64,000 nt of DNA from NCBI GenBank assembly GCA_964620675.1, contig CAZUJU010000012.1, positions 1 through 64,000 on the forward strand. The letters run 5' to 3'. The stretch is from CAYSFW01 sp964620675. Lineage in GTDB: Bacteria; Pseudomonadota; Gammaproteobacteria; UWMA-0217. A program made the translations under genes and the position numbers. The notes under the pieces are model-generated. The model searched no databases and was not told the origin of the DNA. It was given only the letters and a program-made list of their open reading frames with translations. Numbering within the stretch: the first letter of the stretch is position 1; each line of letters begins with the position of its first letter. Below are positions 61,997 through 64,000 of the stretch, piece after piece.

Positions 61997-63464
61997 TGCG
62001 CCACTGCTGATCCTCGGCATCGAACAAGCGTTCCGCCCCGCGCGGCCCCCAGCTACCGGCCGGATAGGTCGCGACGTAATCTTGGTCACGCGCCCACACC
62101 CGCATGATCGGATCCACCACCCGCCAGGCCCATTCCACCTCGTCGAAACGAATAAACAAACTGCGATCCCCCTCGATGACGTCGAGCAACAAGGTTTCAT
62201 AGGCATCCAGACGACGTTCGTCCGGCGCGCGATAAGAGGCGTTGAGTCGCACCACGCGGGTCTCCATACCCAAGCCCGGCTGCTTGGCGTGCAACTCCAC
62301 ATGCATGCATTCGTCGGGCTGGATCGACAACAACACCCAGTTCGGCGCGATGTGCTCAACCGGGGTCTCACGGAACAGCTGTTGCGGCGGGTGCTTGAAG
62401 CGGATCGCGATCAGCGACTGATTTCGCGCCAGGCGCTTGCCGGTCCGCAGATAGAACGGCACATGGCGCCAACGCCAGTTGTCGATGTAAAACTTCGCCG
62501 CAACGAAGGTTTCAGTGGCTGACCCTCGGGCAACCCCCGCCTCCTGGGCATAGCCGGCAACATTGCGACCCTCGCTGTGTCCTCCGGCGTACTGCGCGCG
62601 ATAGGCGTAGGCGTTGACGGACTCACGCGGTATCGCGCGTATCGATCGCAATACCTTGACCTTTTCGTCCCGCAATGCGTCCGCTTCGAGTATGGCCGGA
62701 GGCTCCATCGCGACCGCCGTCAACAGTTGCATCAAATGGTTCTGCAGCATATCCCGCAGCGCGCCGGTCTGGTCGTAGTAACCGGCACGAGTACTGATGC
62801 CGTCCGATTCCGCCACGGTGATTTGTACGTGATCGATGTAGTTTCGGTTCCAGATCGGCTCGATCAAGGTGTTGGCGAAGCGAAACACCAGCAGATTCTG
62901 CACCGTTTCCTTGCCGAGGTAGTGATCGATCCGGTAGATCTGCTCTTCGTCAAAATGCTGATGCAACAGGTTATTTAACTGCCGCGCGCTGTCGAGATCC
63001 TCGCCGAACGGTTTCTCGACCACGATGCGATGCTGGCCCGCCCGACCAAGACCGACCGCGCTCAGGCGGGTCACCACATCACCGAAGTCTCCGGGTTTGA
63101 TCGAGAGATAAAATACAGTACGCCCGCCGTCGCCGCTCTCGGGCTGGCGCAACCCGGCCTTGAGCCGGACATAAGCCTCGTCGTCGCGCAAGTCGCCGCG
63201 CAAGTAGGTAAAGCGGGCCGCGAACCGCTTGAAGACGGCTTCTTCGAACCGATCTCCCACCCGCTCCGCCAACGCGCGCCGCATTTCCTCGCCCCACATT
63301 GCGTCGGTCCATTCGCGGCGGGCAAAAGCGACGAAACGCAGCCCCTCGGCAAGGCGCCCGGCCTCTTCCAGGCGATATAAAGCTGGCAACAGCTTGGTCA
63401 TCATCAGATTGCCGGTGGCGCCAAAGATGACGAAATAACACGGTTCCTGCGAGTCCTGAATCAT
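61986..63464 (-). CDS. zwf: glucose-6-phosphate 1-dehydrogenase
   Basis: The 492-residue enzyme has the dinucleotide motif IFGATGNLMMTKLLPALY and the substrate signature RIDHYLGKE. It oxidises glucose-6-phosphate with NAD(P)+. It lies between gnd and pgl, with overlap to pgl, forming an operon of the oxidative pentose phosphate steps. Confidence 0.97.
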   Translation of the reverse strand: MIQDSQEPCYFVIFGATGNLMMTKLLPALYRLEEAGRLAEGLRFVAFARREWTDAMWGEEMRRALAERVGDRFEEAVFKRFAARFTYLRGDLRDDEAYVRLKAGLRQPESGDGGRTVFYLSIKPGDFGDVVTRLSAVGLGRAGQHRIVVEKPFGEDLDSARQLNNLLHQHFDEEQIYRIDHYLGKETVQNLLVFRFANTLIEPIWNRNYIDHVQITVAESDGISTRAGYYDQTGALRDMLQNHLMQLLTAVAMEPPAILEADALRDEKVKVLRSIRAIPRESVNAYAYRAQYAGGHSEGRNVAGYAQEAGVARGSATETFVAAKFYIDNWRWRHVPFYLRTGKRLARNQSLIAIRFKHPPQQLFRETPVEHIAPNWVLLSIQPDECMHVELHAKQPGLGMETRVVRLNASYRAPDERRLDAYETLLLDVIEGDRSLFIRFDEVEWAWRVVDPIMRVWARDQDYVATYPAGSWGPRGAERLFDAEDQQWRNEL

Positions 63465-63471
63465 ATCCGGC

Positions 63472-64000
63472 TTACTCCTGCCCCTGGACGGCGTGGCCGC
63501 CGAAGCCCTTGCGCATCATCGCCAGCACCTTGTTGGAAAAGTCCGCCGAGCCCTGGCTGGCGAAGCGCTCCATGAGCGCCAGACTCATCACCGGCGCCGG
63601 CACCCCGAGTTCGATCGCCTCCAGCGCGGTCCAGCGCCCTTCACCAGAATCGGCGACATACGCCTTGACGGCATCAAGGGCTTGATCCTGTTTGAGAAAA
63701 TCCGCGGTCAGATCGAGCAACCAACTCCGCACCACGCTGCCGTGGCGCCACATCTCCCCGATCGCCGCCAGATCCAACCCGAACTCGCGCTTGCTTTGCA
63801 TCAGCGCGAAACCTTCCGCCAGCGCCTGCATCATCCCGTATTCGATCCCGTTGTGGACCATCTTGACGAAATGTCCGGCGCCGACCGGACCACAATGCAG
63901 CCAGCCTTGATCCGACCCGGGCGCCAGCACTTTCGCGTACGGCTCGATCTGCGCGAACGCCGCGGCAGACCCACCCACCATCAACGCGTAACCATTCTCC
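63472..64000 (-). CDS. gnd: 6-phosphogluconate dehydrogenase, C-terminal part
   Basis: The frame is open to the window edge, so the N-terminus is cut off. The visible 175 residues have ENGYALMVGG, the catalytic GAGHFVKMVHNGIEYG and a short C-terminal part (SLALMERFASQG, ending GGHAVQGQE), the form of the shorter, decarboxylating Gnd branch. It produces ribulose 5-phosphate. It precedes zwf by 7 bp. Confidence 0.92.
   Translation of the reverse strand, partial: ENGYALMVGGSAAAFAQIEPYAKVLAPGSDQGWLHCGPVGAGHFVKMVHNGIEYGMMQALAEGFALMQSKREFGLDLAAIGEMWRHGSVVRSWLLDLTADFLKQDQALDAVKAYVADSGEGRWTALEAIELGVPAPVMSLALMERFASQGSADFSNKVLAMMRKGFGGHAVQGQE

Overview
The window is a stretch of high-GC chromosome, almost certainly from a gammaproteobacterium. 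Conserved housekeeping blocks support this: ftsY-ftsE-ftsX leading to rpoH, rho/trxA diverging from rhlB, rsmD and coaD, a YfhL-type ferredoxin, and a zwf-pgl-gnd set. A multiheme cytochrome, a DsrE-like domain and a TauE/SafE exporter are compatible with a sulfur- or metal-oxidising lifestyle, but that is inference. No rRNA, tRNA, insertion sequence, phage gene or CRISPR array was found.

Left part (1-25.3 kb). A minus-strand operon encodes a membrane pentaheme cytochrome with TPRs, a membrane-anchored FG-GAP/ASPIC (CRTAC1-like) protein and a secreted TPR protein (6404 down to 73). Then come an SCP2-like protein, rimI with a family-4 uracil-DNA glycosylase, a small membrane protein followed by a 16-copy heptamer repeat, a periplasmic thioredoxin-fold protein, nudL and a TSUP permease. 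Next is a five-gene minus-strand operon (16196 to 11952) combining a receiver-like protein, a Roadblock/LC7 protein, a protoglobin and two unknown proteins; it is the best candidate for an undescribed signalling system. An RND adaptor and pump, gluQ, a repeat-rich intergenic region, gamma-glutamyltranspeptidase, ferredoxin and coaD follow.

Middle (25.4-44.6 kb). This is an exopolysaccharide locus of the XrtA/PEP-CTERM-associated type: initiating glycosyltransferase, ExeA-like ATPase, acetyltransferase, several glycosyltransferases, a TPR protein with a sorting-signal-like tail, a Wzz-like chain-length protein, a tyrosine autokinase, an O-antigen-ligase-like polymerase, a deacetylase-like protein and a flippase. 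It lies between coaD and rsmD, which are usually neighbours, so it looks like an insertion into a conserved locus. No exosortase is seen here.

Right part (44.6-64 kb). rsmD is followed by a pair of M16 peptidases (one without the catalytic motif), then ftsYEX, a receiver-like protein without its phospho-acceptor Asp, rpoH with a near-perfect CIRCE operator at its promoter, purD with an overlapping 40-residue membrane protein, rho, trxA, rhlB, moaA, small unknown genes, an ECF sigma factor with an anti-sigma/DsrE fusion protein, pgl, zwf and the end of a gnd gene cut by the window edge.

Intergenic space carries several repeat families: a 73-bp element present at both 1-73 and 22291-22363, a 107-bp hairpin element at 16486-16592 and 22411-22517, a 37-bp tandem array, and REP-like inverted repeats.
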